From positions 62,001 through 126,000 of the forward strand of contig CAZSDK010000003.1 in assembly GCA_964605655.1 (NCBI GenBank): 64,000 bases of DNA, given 5' to 3'. This DNA is from JAKLIX01 sp964605655 (GTDB lineage Bacteria; Bacteroidota; Bacteroidia; Bacteroidales; CAIXZF01). The position numbers and the translations under genes are program-made. This document shows, piece after piece, positions 1 to 15,200 of this stretch (its first letter is position 1; each line of letters starts with the position of its first letter). The notes beneath the pieces are model-generated. The model was not told the DNA's origin, made no database searches, and saw only the letters and a list, made by a program, of their open reading frames with translations.

Positions 1-155
1 ATTATCCGTGTATTTCACGGTTAACATATTGTAAATTTTATTATAAGTACTCATATTACTGATGATCCAAGAGATGAAAAACGTGGTTGTTAAGTATTTA
101 GTGGAAAAAATTAGCAGGAGATACCTCTTTCCTTGGAAAAAAGTGAGTACTTTGT

Positions 156-172
156 AATCCCAATTTGGGATT
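156..172. promoter_or_regulatory. 17-bp perfect palindrome upstream of the first giant gene
   Basis: AATCCCAA-T-TTGGGATT is a perfect inverted repeat with a single central base, about 90 bp before the first giant gene. It could be an operator for a dimeric regulator; there is no direct evidence for that. The rest of 1-263 is AT-rich and holds a small hairpin near 6-20 (CCGTG/CACGG), possibly the end of an upstream gene. No exact TAnnTTTG box is present in this stretch. Confidence 0.35.
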
Positions 173-263
173 GTATATAAGTGATTTAAATCTTTGGCTG
201 TTCCCCGTCAAAGTTGGTGTTTTGGATTTAGTAAAGGGGGCAGGCAGGTTAAACTATACTCAG

Positions 264-3200
264 ATGAAGAAATTATTTACGATTGCGTTGCTAACCATCA
301 TTTATTTTCAGGGATTATCAGCCAAAGAATTCATGATGTCACCACCCCCTCCGGGACCTTATGCCGGTGGCACCTATTCGGTGGGAGGGGTGACGGCCTA
401 TTTCACCACCCTCAAAGAGGCATTTGACTCACTGAATGCATACGGGATGTCAGGTCCGGTGATTCTCAGCCTGCAATCGACTTACAACAGTTCTTCAGAG
501 ACCTTCCCCATCACACCGCCCATGGTGGCGACCTCTGTCAATACTATTACGGTGAGGCCAGCGGTAGCGGGTATCTCCATCACTTCATCGGCAGCACAGA
601 CCTTTAATATTGTTGGTTCCGATTATTTCATTCTCGACGGACGTGTTAATGGGAGTGGCGCTGCCAGCCTGGTGGTGGCCAACACCAACACCTCTTCCCC
701 TGTCATTCAGTGGCTAGACGGTGCCTGTAACAACACCATCCGGTACTGCGACATCCGGGGGGTAAGCACCTCTTCTCTCAGCGGGCTGCTTCATTTCGGG
801 ACCTCTTCAGGTTCCACCGGTAACAACAACAACCTGGTTGAAAACTGTAATATCCACGACGGGGCCACCACACCCCGTATCCTGATTTATTCTTACGGGA
901 CAGCCGGGAAATCGAATACCGGGAACCTCATCAGCAACAACAATCTTTATAATTTCTACAGTACCTCCGGTGATATGTGGGGCATCCTGCTATCCGCCTA
1001 TTCTGCCGACTGGACCATCTCAGGGAACAGCTTTTACCAGACTGCCTCCAGAAATATGGGGAATGGAGCCTATTGTCAGGCTGTTGCCACCAATGGGACC
1101 TCAATAGGGGATATCGACATCCTGAACAATTACATCGGAGGCCAGGCCCCTTTATGCCAGGGATCTGCCATGACGTTTTCCAGTAACGGGGTTCCAAAAT
1201 TTATCAGGATCAATAGTGCCACCACTTCAACAACGGAAATACAAGGGAATATCATCAGCAATGTCAATATTTCTTCCAGTGGAACATGGGTCAGTGGGGT
1301 TATTCATATCTTTTCAGGATCTGTAAATTGTGGTAACACGAATCCCAATTTGATCGGAAGCATGACGGATGCCGGCAGCATCAGTGTTTCCACCACCAAT
1401 CCTTCCACCAGCTGGTCAGCTATTTACACAGAGAACAACGCAACGGTACCGGCTATCAATATCTCTGATAACCAGATCGGTGGGATGACCTTAGGTGGTA
1501 GTGGTTCAGGCAATGGAGTCCTCAGGGGAATCTGGATACAAGGCACCGGTTTTACCGGCATCCTCATCGACGGTAACACTCTGGGTTCCGCCACAGCCGG
1601 GATCAGCAGTTCGCTGCCTTCCAATGTATATGGGATCCAGTCAACAGCCAGCCTTGCAGGACAGATCATCAGCAATAATATCGTCAGGAATCTGTCGACC
1701 ACCAACACGGGAACTCTAAACCAGCTGACCGGTATTTCCATGAATGTGACCATGGAAGGAAGTTTTCAGGCATCAGGGAACCAGGTGTTTAACATGACCT
1801 CTGCCTCTGCAAAGACCTCAGCAGGCGGGATCAGTGACTGTGTGGTAGGAATCCTCCTTAATGCCACGATCTCCTCTCCCCAAATCATTGAGAACAACCA
1901 GATCTATAACCTGGAGTGTTTAAACACCTCGGTTCAGGTCAATGTGAGCGGCATCGTTTACAATGGTCCCGCCAGCGGGAACAACAGGATATCGGGGAAC
2001 CTCGTGCATAGCTTCAGGATGTTCACCGACAACGAATATGCGTCCATGAACGGGATCATCATTACGGCAGGCAACAGCACCCTCAGTACCAGGATCTTTA
2101 ACAACATGGTCCGGCTCGGGATTGATGGTTCCGGCAATTCTGTGACGGCACCGCTAAATATTAACGGTATCCTTAAAAGAGGTAATTCGGCGAATTGTGC
2201 TGTGCTATCGAACAGTGTTTACATTGGTGGCACCGGTGTTGGTTCCAGCATCGGGACACCCAGGACATGCGCCTTTAATCGCTCTGCATCCGGCCAGGAT
2301 ACCCTGTTGAACAATATCCTGGTCAATGCCAGGACGAACCTGGTGAGCCCGTCGACCAGCAAGCATTATGCCAGTTACTGGAACAGTACCTCACTGTTAC
2401 ATAGCAATTACAATCTGTACTATGCGCCTGGTCCTGACGGCATTGTGATCTCTCCCAACAATGGCCTCAATAATTACAATGTTTTAAAGCCTTTATGGGA
2501 AATGGCAGAGATGCCGGATCTGAATTCAGGGATTGGTGATCCCATTTTTGTGAACCCGGCAGGGACCGCGGCTACCGTGAATCTTCATATCCAGGGGATC
2601 ACTCCGGCCGAAGGCAGTGGAGTGGCCATAACCGGTGTGGCCTCCGACATAGACGGTGATGACCGGCTTTCCAATACACCCCAGGACATAGGTGCCGATG
2701 CAACCAATGCAACGAATATCGATATTTTCACTCCTGTCATCTCCTATGAAGACCTTTCTGACCATATTGTGGCTACCACCCGCCCAGTGACAGACATCAT
2801 TATTACCGACCAGGGAACAGGGGTCAACAATACGGCCGGACTCAGGCCCCGCCTTTACTACCAGAAATTCGGAGATGCCAATGTCATCGACTATACCAAC
2901 ACTCCCGGGGCAGACGGTTGGAAATGGGTTGAAGCCAATAACTCGTCTTCTCCGTATTCATTTACGATCAACTATGCCTTACTGAAGGATCAGCAGGTGG
3001 TTATCGGCAATGTGATCAAGTACTTCTTTGTAGCCCAGGATATGGCAAGTCCTGTCCACGTGGGATTCAACGCGCTTTTTGGAGGAGATGGAAGCAGTGT
3101 TTCAGCCATCGACACCATACCTTTGTATCCGAATTATTATTCCATCGTCCCGGATATCAGCGACACGGTCTACGTGGGCGGGACCTATCCCAACTATCCC

Positions 3201-6200
3201 AACCTCACAGGCCCTGCCGGACTCTTCAATACCATCAACGGAAGGGTGGTGAGCGATGATGTCGTGGCGGTGATCACCACCGACCTGCTGGAGCCCGGGA
3301 CCATCCGGCTGAACAAATGGTCGGAGGTGGGGGCAGGCAATTTCAAACTCACCATCATTCCCGGACCCGGAGGGGTGAAGAAGATTTCCAACGATGGCAA
3401 TATCACCACCGCCATGATCCGGCTGAATGGGGCAGACCATGTGATACTCGACGGCGGAGCCAACAAGGAACTTCTATTCCGCAACGTTCATTCCTCTCCC
3501 GGCAGCGCCATGCCTGTGGTGGAATTGAATAAGGGAACGACCGACTGCCTTTTCTACCGTTGCGTTTTTGAAGGAAATTCTTCTGCACGTCCGGTAATCT
3601 TTCTCGCCGATACAGGCTCTAACTACCTGACCATCAGGAAATGTGACGTCAGGAATCCTTCATCTGGCAGTTATACCACCAACCCAAAATACGGGATCTA
3701 CAGCAACAGTGTTGCCAACAACCTGGTTGCCAGGAGTAACAACATTTTCAACTGGATCTATTCAGGGGTCGCTATGTTGAATTGTTCTTATACCTGCCAG
3801 ATCGACAGCAACAGCTTCTACCAGACCGGCACGGTAAGCACCAGCAATGCCCAGGTGGCCATAGAAATCGACAACGGGGCCAACCACAGTATCAGCTGTA
3901 ATTATATCGGAGGGACCTCCTCCAGGTGTGGCGGAGGTGCCTGGGCCAACAATAGTACGGGCAATTTTACCGGAATTCTGCTGAATACTGGTGTGACAAA
4001 TCTTGCTAACCAAATCACGAAAAACGTGATCAGGAATATTAACCTTTCTTCCGCTTCCTCAGGAAGTTTTACAGGAATCAATATCCAGAACGGGCTGGTC
4101 ACCATTAACGGCGACACGGTCGGCCATCCCAGTACTTCCTCTTCTATCAGGGCATCCGGTAGCAATCCTATCACCGGGATCCTGATCGCCTCCAACCTGG
4201 CCCATACGATAGACAATGTGCTCATTGCCAACATCACGGCCCATAATTCCGGTACCAGCAGCATCACCGGGATCAATCTTTCTACAGGGAAGATCAGGAA
4301 AAGTAAGATATTCAGCCTGGGAAATTCAAATGCTGCTGCCGCCTTTACTGCCTATGCCATCTACCACAACGGGCAAGCCTCCACTTCGAGTGAATTCACC
4401 AACAACATGATCGCACTCAATGGCGGCTCAGCTACCAACCCGGTCCTTTACGGGTTTTACGGGACAGGAACCGCGAACACCACCCAGGTGAAGTTTTATT
4501 ACAATTCGGTACGGATTTACGGTCCGGCCACTACCAACTCCAGCACCTACGGAATGCTCAGGGCTGCCGACATGCCATACGATATGAGAGATAACCTGCT
4601 CATCAATGAACGGACAGCTGGTGGCAGTGGTAAGCACTATGCGATTGCTTTACCCAATACCACTCCGGCAAACATTATTTCAGACTACAATGACCTTTAC
4701 AGTGTTTCAGGGTTTGTAGGGAGATGGGGTGGTTCCGATAAGACCTCCCTGGCACAATGGTCAGCATCGATGACGGGCCTGGATGTAAACAGCCTCAGTG
4801 TGAAACCCAACTTTACCAGTTCCGTCGATCTGCATCTACTCCCGGCGAACAACTGCTTCCTGGATGGGAAGGGGACACCTATCACCGGTTATCCCACCGA
4901 CATTGACAATAATGCAAGAAATGCCACTCCTGACCTGGGTTGTGATGAGTTTACGCCGGTCCTTCCGGCATCGCCTGTTTCCGGTGGAGATAAGACCGTA
5001 TGTTTTGGTTCGACGGTACCTGCTTTAACTGCCACCGGTACGGGTATTCTCAAATGGTTCAACAATCCTGCTCTTACAACCGTGTTGTACCGGGGTAATT
5101 CATATAATACCGGGCAGACTGCTGTTGGTTCCTATACCTATTATGTGACTGATTCTGTCGGAGGCTGCGAGAGCCATCCCACCATGATCACTCTCACCAT
5201 AACCCCTCAACCCGTGGGAGGTGCTGTTACTCCGAACCGGACGATCTGTTCAGGTTCCAACAGCGGATTGCTGACCCTGGCAGGACATACAGGTTCCGTA
5301 GCCCGCTGGGAGTATTCCACGGGAACCTTCACCACGTGGACTGCGATAACCAATACCAATACCACGTATACTTCAGGTGCCCTGTCGGTCACCACCAAAT
5401 TCAGGGCGGTGATCCACAGCGGGACCTGCCCTGAAGTGTTCTCTTCCGCTGCGACCATCACTGTTACAGCCGGGCCGACCATCGTATTTAATACCATTCC
5501 CAACCAATGTATTAACAACACGACTCAGTTACTGACTGCCTCACCCACCGGAGGTACCTTCACCGGTGAGGGGGTCACGGGGAACAATTTTGATGCTTCG
5601 GCAGCCGGGGTGGGAACATGGACCATCACCTACACTTATGATAATGGAGTATGTGTGGGTATCGCCACGAAAACCGTCACTGTATACGATCTTCCCAATG
5701 TCACTTTCAGTAATGCGCTCCCTGATCAGTGTATTGGTACTGCCTCATACACGCTCACGGGAGGACTGCCTACAGGAGGCACTTATTCAGGACCGGGTGT
5801 AACAGCCAACATCTTTTATCCACCCTCTGCCGGCATTGGAACGCATACTCTTACATACGCCTATACGAGTAACGGCTGCACCAACTTCGCCAACAACTAT
5901 ATTCAGGTAGTCAACGGACCTGTCCCCTACACGGTGACAGGTGGTGGTTCCTATTGTACCGGAGCATCCGGATTGACGGTGACCCTGAACGGGTCGCAAC
6001 CCTCGGTCAACTATCAGCTCTTAAAGAACGGGAGTCCTTTTGGTTCGCCCGTCACAGGTACCGGTGCTTCCCTTCAGTGGACCAACCTGCTGGCCGGGCA
6101 ATATTTAGTAAGCGGGACCCTCACCACCGGCGGATGTACCACTTTAATGAACGGCAACGCTTTCATTACCGAGTCAGCTTTACCCACCTTATTTAACCTT

Positions 6201-9200
6201 GTGGGATCAGGCACCTATTGTCATGGGGCTGGAAAAACGATCTACCTGAGCGGGTCCCAGACCACCGTTTCGTACCAACTGAAGAAAAATGGCGTGAATG
6301 AGGACCTTCCCAGGGTAGGCACGGGTGATACCATACAGTGGCCTGACAAGACTTCCGGGAGTTATACCGTGACAGCCACCGTGATCAGCAGCGGTTGTAT
6401 GTCCAACATGAACGGAACAGCTACCCTGACGGAAGACCCTGCCTTGTCGTCCAGTATCTCTCCCAACCCTGCCTGGCTGGTGGTCGGGAATACGATCCAG
6501 CTGAATGCCAGTTATTCGGGCGGGACAGGGGTCTATATCTCCCATCAGTGGACTGGTACCGGCGCCGGCTATCTCAACTATACCAACATAACCAATCCCA
6601 TTTTTAATGGTACGACCATAGGGGAGTTTCCTATCACTTATACGGTCAAAGACAATCACAACTGCACTTCCGTAAGTACCGCCCTGGTGCATGTGACTTC
6701 GGTGCTCACACCCCCGACCATGGCCAACCAGATGCGTTGTGGTGCAGGGACCATGACCATGCTGGCGGTGATCGGGCCTGATGCCAACACCGTGGAGTTC
6801 TCCATGAATGGAAATACGGTGCTGTACACTGATTACACCGCTCCTTATGAGCTGGTGACAGGGGTGATACCCGTGGGTTCAACAGTCACCTTCTATGCCC
6901 GGGCAAAGAATACTAATTCTGGTCAGATCAGCAGCTGGGTTACGGCGACAGCCACCTCCTATACTGGTTCATTGGGAGGGACTCTGAGCGGTACAGGGAA
7001 TTTCTGTATCGGACATGCAACCCCGCTGTATACGCTGTCAGGACAAATAGGAGAAATCATCCGGTGGCAGAAAAGACTGAATGAAGGCAATTGGTCCAAT
7101 ATTAATAACACAGGGACCACTTACCAGGAGACCCCTACCCAGGCTGGCACCTGGGAATACCGGGTTGAAATTCAGATCCCCAACTGCCTGTCTGATTATT
7201 CTTCCGTCGCCTCCTGTATCATCTATCCCTTAAGTGTGGGTGGAAACCTGGTTGGTGGAAACAGTCACATCTGCCTGGGTGGTTCAACAGGGACGATGAC
7301 CCTCTCCGGGTCGATTGGTACCGTGGTTTCCTGGCGGAAACGATTGAACGGGCTTGCCTGGCAGAACATCGTCTACACCGGGAGCTCTTATTCGGAAACA
7401 CCCACCTCTACCGGGGTCTGGGAATATCAGGCAGAACTGAAAAGCGGAAGTTGTTCTTCCACCTATTCTTCTTCTTTCAGCGTACAGGTTGACCCCGTCA
7501 CTGTTGGTGGCATTGTCACTGGCGGTACCGCTATCTGCCCGGGGACTTCCACGCCTATGCTTGTCCTCAGCGGACAGAACGGAACAGTGGTCAGATGGCA
7601 GAAGAATCTTAACGGGGGAAGCTGGGTCGACATCGCCCATACGCTTACTTCTTATTCAGAGGTGCCATCCTCTTCAGGGACCTGGCAGTACAGAGTTGTG
7701 GTACAGAATGGTATCTGTTCCCAGGAATATTCTGGTGCTGCTACAGTAACTGTTTACACTGCCAGCATCGGTGGCCAGGTGAACGGTGGAAGCACCATCT
7801 GTCTGGGCAGCTCCACCGGGAACCTCGTCCTGAGTGGCTACAACAACAATATCCTGCGCTGGCAAAAGCGGTACAACAATGGTTCATGGATCAACATAGG
7901 GAACACTTCCACGATTTTCTCAGAAGTGCCCATATCCGTCGGTACATGGGATTACCGGGCTGTAATCGGTATCAGCAGTTGTGTTGAAGCGTATTCGACC
8001 TTTACTACTGTGAGTGTATTGGCAGCAGCAGGAGGGGGTAATGTCACCGGAGGGACCACGATATGCAGTGGTCAGACCAGCGGAGTGCTTACATTGACAG
8101 GATATACAGGGACTATACTGCGATGGCAGTCTTCTGTCAGTCCGTTCACGGTTTGGACAGACATTGCCCATACTAGTCCTACTTATGTTTCAGGACCATT
8201 AACGCAGACTACCCAGTTCAGGGCCGTGGTTCAGAGCGGGTATTGTCCTGAAGTCATCTCTGGATATACCACGGTGACCATTTCTCCTCCACCGGTGGTG
8301 ACCTTCTCCGGGATCCTCACCAGCCAATGTGTCACCTCAACGAGCTACGTGCTTACGGGAGGGTCTCCCTTTGGTGGGTCATACAGCGGTACCGGAGTCA
8401 CCGCCAACCTTTTTAATGCTTCCGTGGCCGGAGTCGGCACGCATGTCATCACCTACACCTACATCAATGGGTACGGATGCCAGGCCAGCGCCACCAATAC
8501 GATTACGGTTTATGCTTTACCTACCGTATCATTTAGCAATACCATACCCGGCCAATGCCTGAATTCCACACCTTTTACCCTGACCGGCGGGACCCCTTCG
8601 GGAGGCAGTTACAGCGGACCAGGTGTGATTGGTAATGTGTTCAGTCCTGCCGTTGCAGGTCCGGGAGCGCATACGATAACCTATACTTACACGAGTGCTC
8701 AGGGATGCAGCAACTCAGCCACCAATTCCATCACGGTGAGCAACCTACCGGTTGCTTATCTCCTGACCGGATCAGGAGGCTTCTGCCAGGCAGGAGGCCT
8801 GGTCGTGAACCTGAGCGGATCGCAGCTTGGTGTCAGCTACCAGCTAAAGAAAGACGGGGTCAATTACGGATCGACAATAGCAGGAACGGGTAATGCCCTG
8901 ACGTGGACAGGCCTTAACACGGGTGTTTACACAGCCTATGGGACCAACACTATTTCAAATTGCCAGTCGAATATGAATGGCACGGTGACCTTAACACAGA
9001 ATCCTTTACCAGCCGACTTCCAACTGACGGGTTCCGGGCATTATTGTTACGGAGGTGCCGGGAAGAACATTGTTTTGACAGGGTCCGAGACGGGCGTATC
9101 CTACCAGTTAAAGCGTAACGGGCTGAACCAGGGCCTGCCACTGGCAGGTACGGGTTCCAGCCTCACATGGACCAACAACCTGGAGGGTAATTATACGGTG

Positions 9201-12200
9201 ACCGCTACAATCGTGCTTACAGGTTGTTCGACGATTATGACGGGTATTGTGGTTATCACAGAGGATGCAGCCATCACCCCGGCCATCACTCCTGATCCGG
9301 CCTATGTGGTGATAGGTAATAATTTGACATTGAATGGTAATCCATCAGGCGGTTCCGGCACTTTCCTGACCCATGTCTGGTCAGGGCCCGGAGCAACTTA
9401 CCTTAACAGTACCAGCGTGGTGAACCCCGTGTTCAACAGTCCGGTCTATGGCAACTTTGACCTGACCTACTCTGTAATCGATAACCATGGTTGCACCGGC
9501 TCCGACAATATCACTATTCATGCCACCAGCCAGATAGCCGAACCCAATATGCCCAACCAGTACCGCTGCGGTACCGGCACTATTAACATGATTGCCACCG
9601 TGGGCAGTGGAGGCGATCAGGTTCAGTTCTCCCTCGACGGCAGCGTGGTGGTGTTTACCGATAACACCGCTCCTTATGAATATGTCACTCCTGTCATACC
9701 GGCAGGGGGCTCGCTGGTTATTTATGCCAGGTCAAGGAGTTCAGCAACCGGCGTTACGAGTAACTGGATCAGTGCCAGTGCAATAGCTTATGGCTCTTCC
9801 ATCGGGGGCAGCCTGAGCGGTGGCGGCACCATTTGCCAGGGAAGCAGTACGCCTGTATTGTCCCTCACCGGTCAGATAGGAGATGTCGTGCAATGGTGGA
9901 GAAGGTACAACTCGGGGAGCTGGGTGGTGATCAACCATACCGGAACGACATACTCCGAAGTGATCTCCACAGCCGGGACTTACGATTATCGTGTTGAAGT
10001 GTTGATTTCCGGATGTACCCCGGCCTATTCCTCCACCACCACAGTCACCGTGAACCCGAGCAGTGGTGGCGGTACCCTTGGTGGTGGCAATGGAACCATT
10101 TGTCTCGGAACATCCACGGGTTCCATAGTATTATCCGGATATACAGGCAGCGTACAATCATGGAGAAAGCGATGGAATAATTCCATCTGGCAGCAGATCG
10201 GATTCACCGGCACCATTTATGCTGAGAATCCATCACAGGCTGGAACCTGGGAGTACCAGGCCGAGGTGAAAAGCGGCACCTGTCCTTCAGCATATTCCAC
10301 TATTATCAGCATTCAGGTGGATAACCAGACCGTTGCCGGTTCAGTGACCGGCGGAGGAAGCATCTGTCCGGGCTCCTATACGCCCATTCTGACCGCCAGC
10401 GGTTATACCGGCAATATCCTGAAGTGGCAGAAAAGACTAAACTCCGGAACCTGGGCCGACATCAGCAATACGCTTCCCACGTATTCGGAGGTCCTCACCA
10501 CACAAGGGACCTGGTACTATCGCATCCAGGTCCAGCAGGGTGTCTGTCCTGCCGAGTATTCAAGCACTGCTTCAGTGGTCGTTGTTGCTCAGAGCGTGGG
10601 TGGTGTTGTAACGGGAGGAAGCACCATCTGTGAAGGTGCCTCAACAGCCACCCTGAGCCTCATCGGACAGGTTGGAGATGTCTCAAAATGGCAAAAACGG
10701 TTTAATGGAGGCACCTGGACAGATATTGCCAATACGCTGACCACCTATTCGGAAGTTCCTTCGGCAGTAGGCAACTGGGATTACAGGGCCGTGGTGACCC
10801 TGAGTTTCTGCACCGAAAGCTATGCAACACCCGCTACTGTGGTGGTGGTCACCCAGACTCTGGGGGGGGCAGTTACCTCCGATCACAATGTATGCAACGG
10901 ACAACCCAGTCAGGTTCTTTCGCTGGCAAATCACTATGGTTCCGTCGTGAAATGGCAAAAGTCTGTGGCTCCTTTCAACACCTGGCTCGACATCATCAAC
11001 ACCTCGACTACCTATACCTCAGGTCCCTTGACGCAGACCACCCGGTTCAGAGCTGTGGTCAGAAACGGGAATTGCGACGAGGTCCCCTCCTCTTATGCAA
11101 CGGTGACGGTACTCTCACCTCCCACGGTTGCCTTTAATGGAATATTGGCGCCACAATGCATCACTTCAACGAGTTACACCCTTACCGGAGGATCTCCTTC
11201 CGGAGGTTCCTACAGCGGGGATGGAGTGACAGGGACCAATTTCAACGCGGTTGTGGCGGGACTGGGTGTTCATTCTATCACCTATACATACACTGACACT
11301 TATGGATGTATGAATACGGCATCCAACAGCATCACCGTGGAAGACCTTCCTGCGGTGACTTTTACGGGGAACCTTCCCGCCCAGTGTGTTGGAGCCCCTC
11401 TGCTCACCCTGTCAGGCGGGTCTCCATCGGGTGGATCTTATACCGGCCCCGGTGTGTCCAACAATCAGTTTAATGCCACTTCGGCCGGAGTAGGAGCTCA
11501 TCTTCTCACTTATATCTATACCAACGCTACCGGATGTTCGGGTAATGATACCAATACCATTACCGTCAACCCACTACCCCTGGTCTATGCGGTCAGCGGC
11601 AACGGAAGCTACTGCCCGGGATCTGCCGGCTTGACGGTTTCGTTGAGTGGCAGTCAGCTGAATATCAATTATCAGTTGTACAAGAATGGGACATCGTTTG
11701 GATCATCGGTTCCTGGAACAGGCACCAGCCTGTCATGGCCCAATCTTACCGAGGGTACTTATACGGTGCAGGCGACCAACAGTTTGACAGGCTGTGCGTC
11801 ACCCATGGCAGGGAATGCCGTCATCGTACAAAACAGCCTGCCGCTCATTTATACTCTTGGTGGTTCAGGCTCATACTGCTATGGCAGTTTTGGAATGACC
11901 ATTACCCTCAGCGGCTCTGAAACCGGTGTGTCCTACCAGTTATTTAAGAATGGAACCGTCCAGGGGGCACCGCTTACCGGGACCGGGAGTGCAGTCAACT
12001 GGACAGAACAGACTGCCGGAAGCTATACCGTAGCTGCAACCGTGATCACCACCGGATGCTCCAGGCCCATGAGCGGCACTGTTGTCATTACGGAAGAACT
12101 GGCGATTAACGTATCCATTCTCCCCAGCCCGGCCTACGTAATTGTGGGTAATACCTTGGTTTTGCAGGGATTTGCCTTTGGTGGTACGGGTTCTTTCAAC

Positions 12201-15200
12201 ACCTACTCCTGGTCAGGAGCCGGAGCCTCGTACCTTTCCAATACCCTGTCACCTTTGACCGTCTTCAATGCCACCAATGAGGGGGACTTCCCTCTTATCT
12301 ACACAGTTACCGATACCCATGGTTGTACTGAAGAAACGGATATCACCGTTCATGTGACTCAAGCGGTAATGGAACCCCAGGTCTTCGATACTTTGAGATG
12401 CGGCAGCGGTACCATGATGGTAAGGGCTATCCCGGGATCAGGAGGCAGTGAAGTGCAATTCTCGGTCAACGGTCTTGATATAGCCTATACCGATAATATC
12501 CCGCCGTATGAATTTACGACTCCTCCTGTCATCGCAGGAAATTCCATGACCATCTTTGCCAGGACCAGAAATGATGTCTCAGGGTTCTTTAGTGCATGGG
12601 AGACAGCTACTGCCAGCGCTTATGAAGCGTCTATCGGGGGTAACCTGGACGGGACCGGAGTGATCTGCCAGGGAAGCAATACTCCGTTGATGGTGCTCAC
12701 TGAATATGTGGGAACTATCAATAAATGGCAAAAAAGAGTCGACGGTGGGATCTGGACGGATATCTCTAACACGGAATATCAGTTGACTGATATTCCTGGA
12801 TCGGCAGGTACCTGGGATTACCGGGTGGAGGTTGAGATTGAAGGATGTGATCCTGCTTATTCCACTCTGGCTACTTTCGTTGTCAATCCTACCACCGTCG
12901 GTGGTTATCTTACTACTCCCAGCCTGAATGTATGTCTCGGACAGCCGACCCAGACCATAACACTCAACGGACAGACGGGGGAGGTCCTTTATTGGCAAAA
13001 GCGCCAGGTACCGGGAGAGTGGCAGGTTATCTTCCAGACAGGTACTACGCTGGTCGATGTCCCCGCCACACTGGGTTCATGGCAATATCAGGTGATGGTC
13101 AAAAGTGGTGTTTGTCAGGCTCAGCTATCGCCAGCACTTACCCTTTTTGTCGTTGAACCGAGTGTCGGTGGTAATGTGAGCGGAGGGACCGCCATCTGTG
13201 AAGGATCATCAACACCGGTGCTTACCCTTGCCAATTACTCAGGTTTTGTTACTAATTGGCAGAAGCGGGTCAATAATGGCAGTTGGACGAATATCGTCAA
13301 TACCGCCGTAACGTATAGCGAAATACCCTCCCAGGCGGGTACCTGGGAATACCGGGCTGCCGTAACGAACAACAACTGTGACCCTGCATATTCGACCTCG
13401 ACTACAGTCCTTGTTGTGCCAACAACAGTCGGGGGCCAGCTGAGCGGGGGTGGGGTCTTATGCCTGGGTGCTTCCACAGGGTATATGGTCCTGTCGGGTT
13501 ATGTGGGAACGATACAGAAATGGCAAAAGAAGTTTGAGAACGGCAACTGGGTCGACATATCCTACATCTTCCCCTATTATTCCACCGTTCCCAATCAGCC
13601 GGGAACCTGGTACTACCGGGTTCAGGTCAATAATGGTACCTGTGGAACTTCCTATTCAAACATCGTTCAATATCAGGTATCTGCAAACACTGTTGCAGGC
13701 TCTGTCTCCGGTGGATCCCTGATCTGCCAGGGAAGCAACACCGGTACCTTGGTGTTGAGTGGTCATACAGGTAGTGTGGTAAAATGGCAGAAGCGTCATA
13801 ATGGTGGAAACTGGACAGATATACTTTATACCCAGACTACGTATGCCGAGGTTGTCAACAGCACGGGCACCTGGGATTACCGCGCAGCAGTCAGGAACGG
13901 CAACTGCTCCGTTGAATACGCTACCCCGACTACGGTGACCGTTGCCAATTTCTCGGTAGGAGGATACGTTACCAACGGCTCGACCATCTGCCTGGGCAGT
14001 TCAACTGATACCCTTCAACTCCTTAACTATAGCGGTGATATTGTCAGGTGGCAGAAACGGCTCAATGGGGGAAGCTGGACCGATATTGCCAACACCATGC
14101 CTGTCTATCAGGAGACACCCGACATTCCTGGCACATGGGATTATCGTGCCGTGGTCCAGAATACAGGATGCCTGGAAGCTTATGCAACAGCAGTAACAGT
14201 GGTGGTCAATCCTAATCCCGTCGTATTCAACCTTTCAGGTCCTGATTATTATTGCTACGGATCTGCAGGTGTGACCCTGGTGCTGAGTGGATCAGAAGCA
14301 GGTGTATCCTATCAATTGAAGAAAAATGGGTCCAACCTGGGTCCCATACGAACAGGGACCGGTGATACACTGCAATGGAGCAATCTTTTAAATGGTAGCT
14401 ATTACGTGAGAGCTACCTGGGCTGCAAGTGGTTGCAATAAAGATATGACCGGTATCATTGTTGTTCAGTCAATGCCCAATCCGGTTCAATATTATATTTC
14501 AGCCTCAGGTTATGACTGCGATGGAGTGGGACAGGGAGTGGTTACTCTTTCCGGATCGGAGCTTGGATTAAGCTATCAGTTAATGCAGAACCAGGGAATG
14601 ATTGGCTTCCCGATCACCGGAAATGGTAATGCCATTACCTGGCAGAACCTGAATGCCGGTAGTTACTGGGTTGAGGCAACCGATCCCGGCAGTGGTTGTG
14701 AATCGGTCATGTCAGGCACCGGAGTCATACAAACAGGACATTTCCCCTGGCAATTCAACGTAACAGGGGGTGGCAGCATCTGCTCAGATGGTCAGGGAGT
14801 CGACATTGGTATAAGTGGCTCACAGTCAGGGGTTCAATATTATCTTATTCAAAACGGGATTCCTCTTTATAGTACCTTGATCACCGGAAATGGTCAGCCT
14901 CTTACCTTTGGAACCTTCAATATACCTGGCATTTATTATGTCCATGCACAAAATCTGACCAGCGCTTGCGCTTTAGTCATGGACCAGTATGCAACCATCA
15001 CCCTGCTGGAATCTCCGGTGGTGGATGCAGGTCCTGACCTGAGCTGCCTTTATGGAACCGGGGTCAGCATGGGGGTCATCATTTATGGCGGAACACCTCC
15101 CTATACTTTCTCCTGGTCGCCTGTCAGCGGGCTTAGTGATCCTTATGCCCTGAATCCGCTGGCTAACCCGATAGACACTACTACATATACCATCCAGGTA

